Assembly: GCA_031363085.1 (NCBI GenBank)
Contig: JANLTU010000175.1
Location: 1 to 24,650 of the forward strand
DNA length: 24,650 nt
Source: UBA6921 sp031363085
GTDB lineage: Bacteria; Pseudomonadota; Gammaproteobacteria; SG8-11
Direction: 5' to 3'
Shown: positions 24,587 through 24,650 of the stretch, one piece after another
Layout of the letters: each line of letters starts with the position of its first letter
Position numbering within the stretch: the first letter of the stretch is position 1
Notes under the pieces: generated by a model
Seen by the model: the letters and a program-made list of their open reading frames with translations, nothing else
Told to the model about the DNA's origin: nothing
Databases searched by the model: none
Translations under genes and position numbers: made by a program

Positions 24587-24650
24587 ATGAGAAGGACGGA
24601 AGTGTTACAGGAGATTCGGAAGATGAGGTTCAACGAGGCGTACGCAGGCT
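24587..24650 (+). CDS. ISNCY-like family transposase, N-terminal fragment (runs off window edge)
   Basis: Twenty-one codons are visible after a strong ribosome-binding site GGAGGTGA (24576-24583). The peptide begins MRRTEVLQEIRKMRFNEAY and continues AG. I recognise the MRxTEVLQEIRxMRFxEAY start as that of transposases annotated as ISNCY family, in which an HTH domain for element-end binding follows this N-terminus. It reads rightward, away from the rimP operon. Completeness cannot be judged. Confidence 0.7.
   Translation, partial: MRRTEVLQEIRKMRFNEAYAG

Overview
The window carries a conserved Gammaproteobacteria-type translation/transcription operon (rimP-nusA-infB-rbfA-truB), followed on the same (-) strand by a short TonB uptake operon and a long surface-polysaccharide (O-antigen or capsule type) cluster. 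All chromosomal genes read right to left. The gene order, a two-repeat acidic C-terminus on NusA, an IF-2 with a long charged N-terminus, and a TonB/TonB-dependent receptor pair point to a Gram-negative proteobacterium, most likely a gammaproteobacterium. I cannot name the genus.

Right to left: 24587-24650 is the start of a (+)-strand transposase resembling the ISNCY group, cut by the window edge. Next come a strong sigma-70-type promoter (24466-24494), a leader with a terminator-like hairpin, and rimP, nusA, infB, rbfA and truB (24264-18366). rpsO and pnp, which usually follow truB, are not seen. Instead there is exbD-tonB-TonB-dependent receptor (18184-14671), with no exbB in the window. 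A 427-bp intergenic region (14244-14670) holds a promoter candidate for the polysaccharide cluster.

The polysaccharide cluster (14243-163) encodes three kinds of function. Nucleotide-sugar enzymes: dTDP-glucose 4,6-dehydratase (rfbB), GDP-mannose 4,6-dehydratase (gmd), GDP-L-fucose synthase (fcl, broken by one in-frame amber codon), a second divergent Gmd-like dehydratase, another extended SDR, and a sugar C-methyltransferase. Assembly and export: Wzx-like flippase, Wzy-like polymerase, and a multi-spanning DUF6311-like protein with an appended extracytoplasmic beta-sandwich-like domain. Transfer and decoration: a GT-B-type and a GT2 glycosyltransferase and a FkbM methyltransferase. The likely product is a Wzx/Wzy-dependent heteropolymer with 6-deoxy and perhaps branched or O-methylated sugars. 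No rfbA/C/D, initiating phosphoglycosyl transferase or chain-length regulator is present, so the pathway must be completed elsewhere. rfbB and gmd look closer in base composition to the housekeeping genes, whereas genes left of about 11,100 are clearly more AT-rich, suggesting mosaic acquisition.

At the far left (1-75) a (-)-strand IS3-family OrfA begins and runs off the edge, starting just beyond the last glycosyltransferase gene. Both window edges are thus insertion-sequence starts of different families, each reading outward. The points most worth a second look are the amber-interrupted fcl, the DUF6311/carbohydrate-binding-like fusion, the paired Gmd-type dehydratases with a C-methyltransferase, and the terminator-like hairpin directly before rimP.
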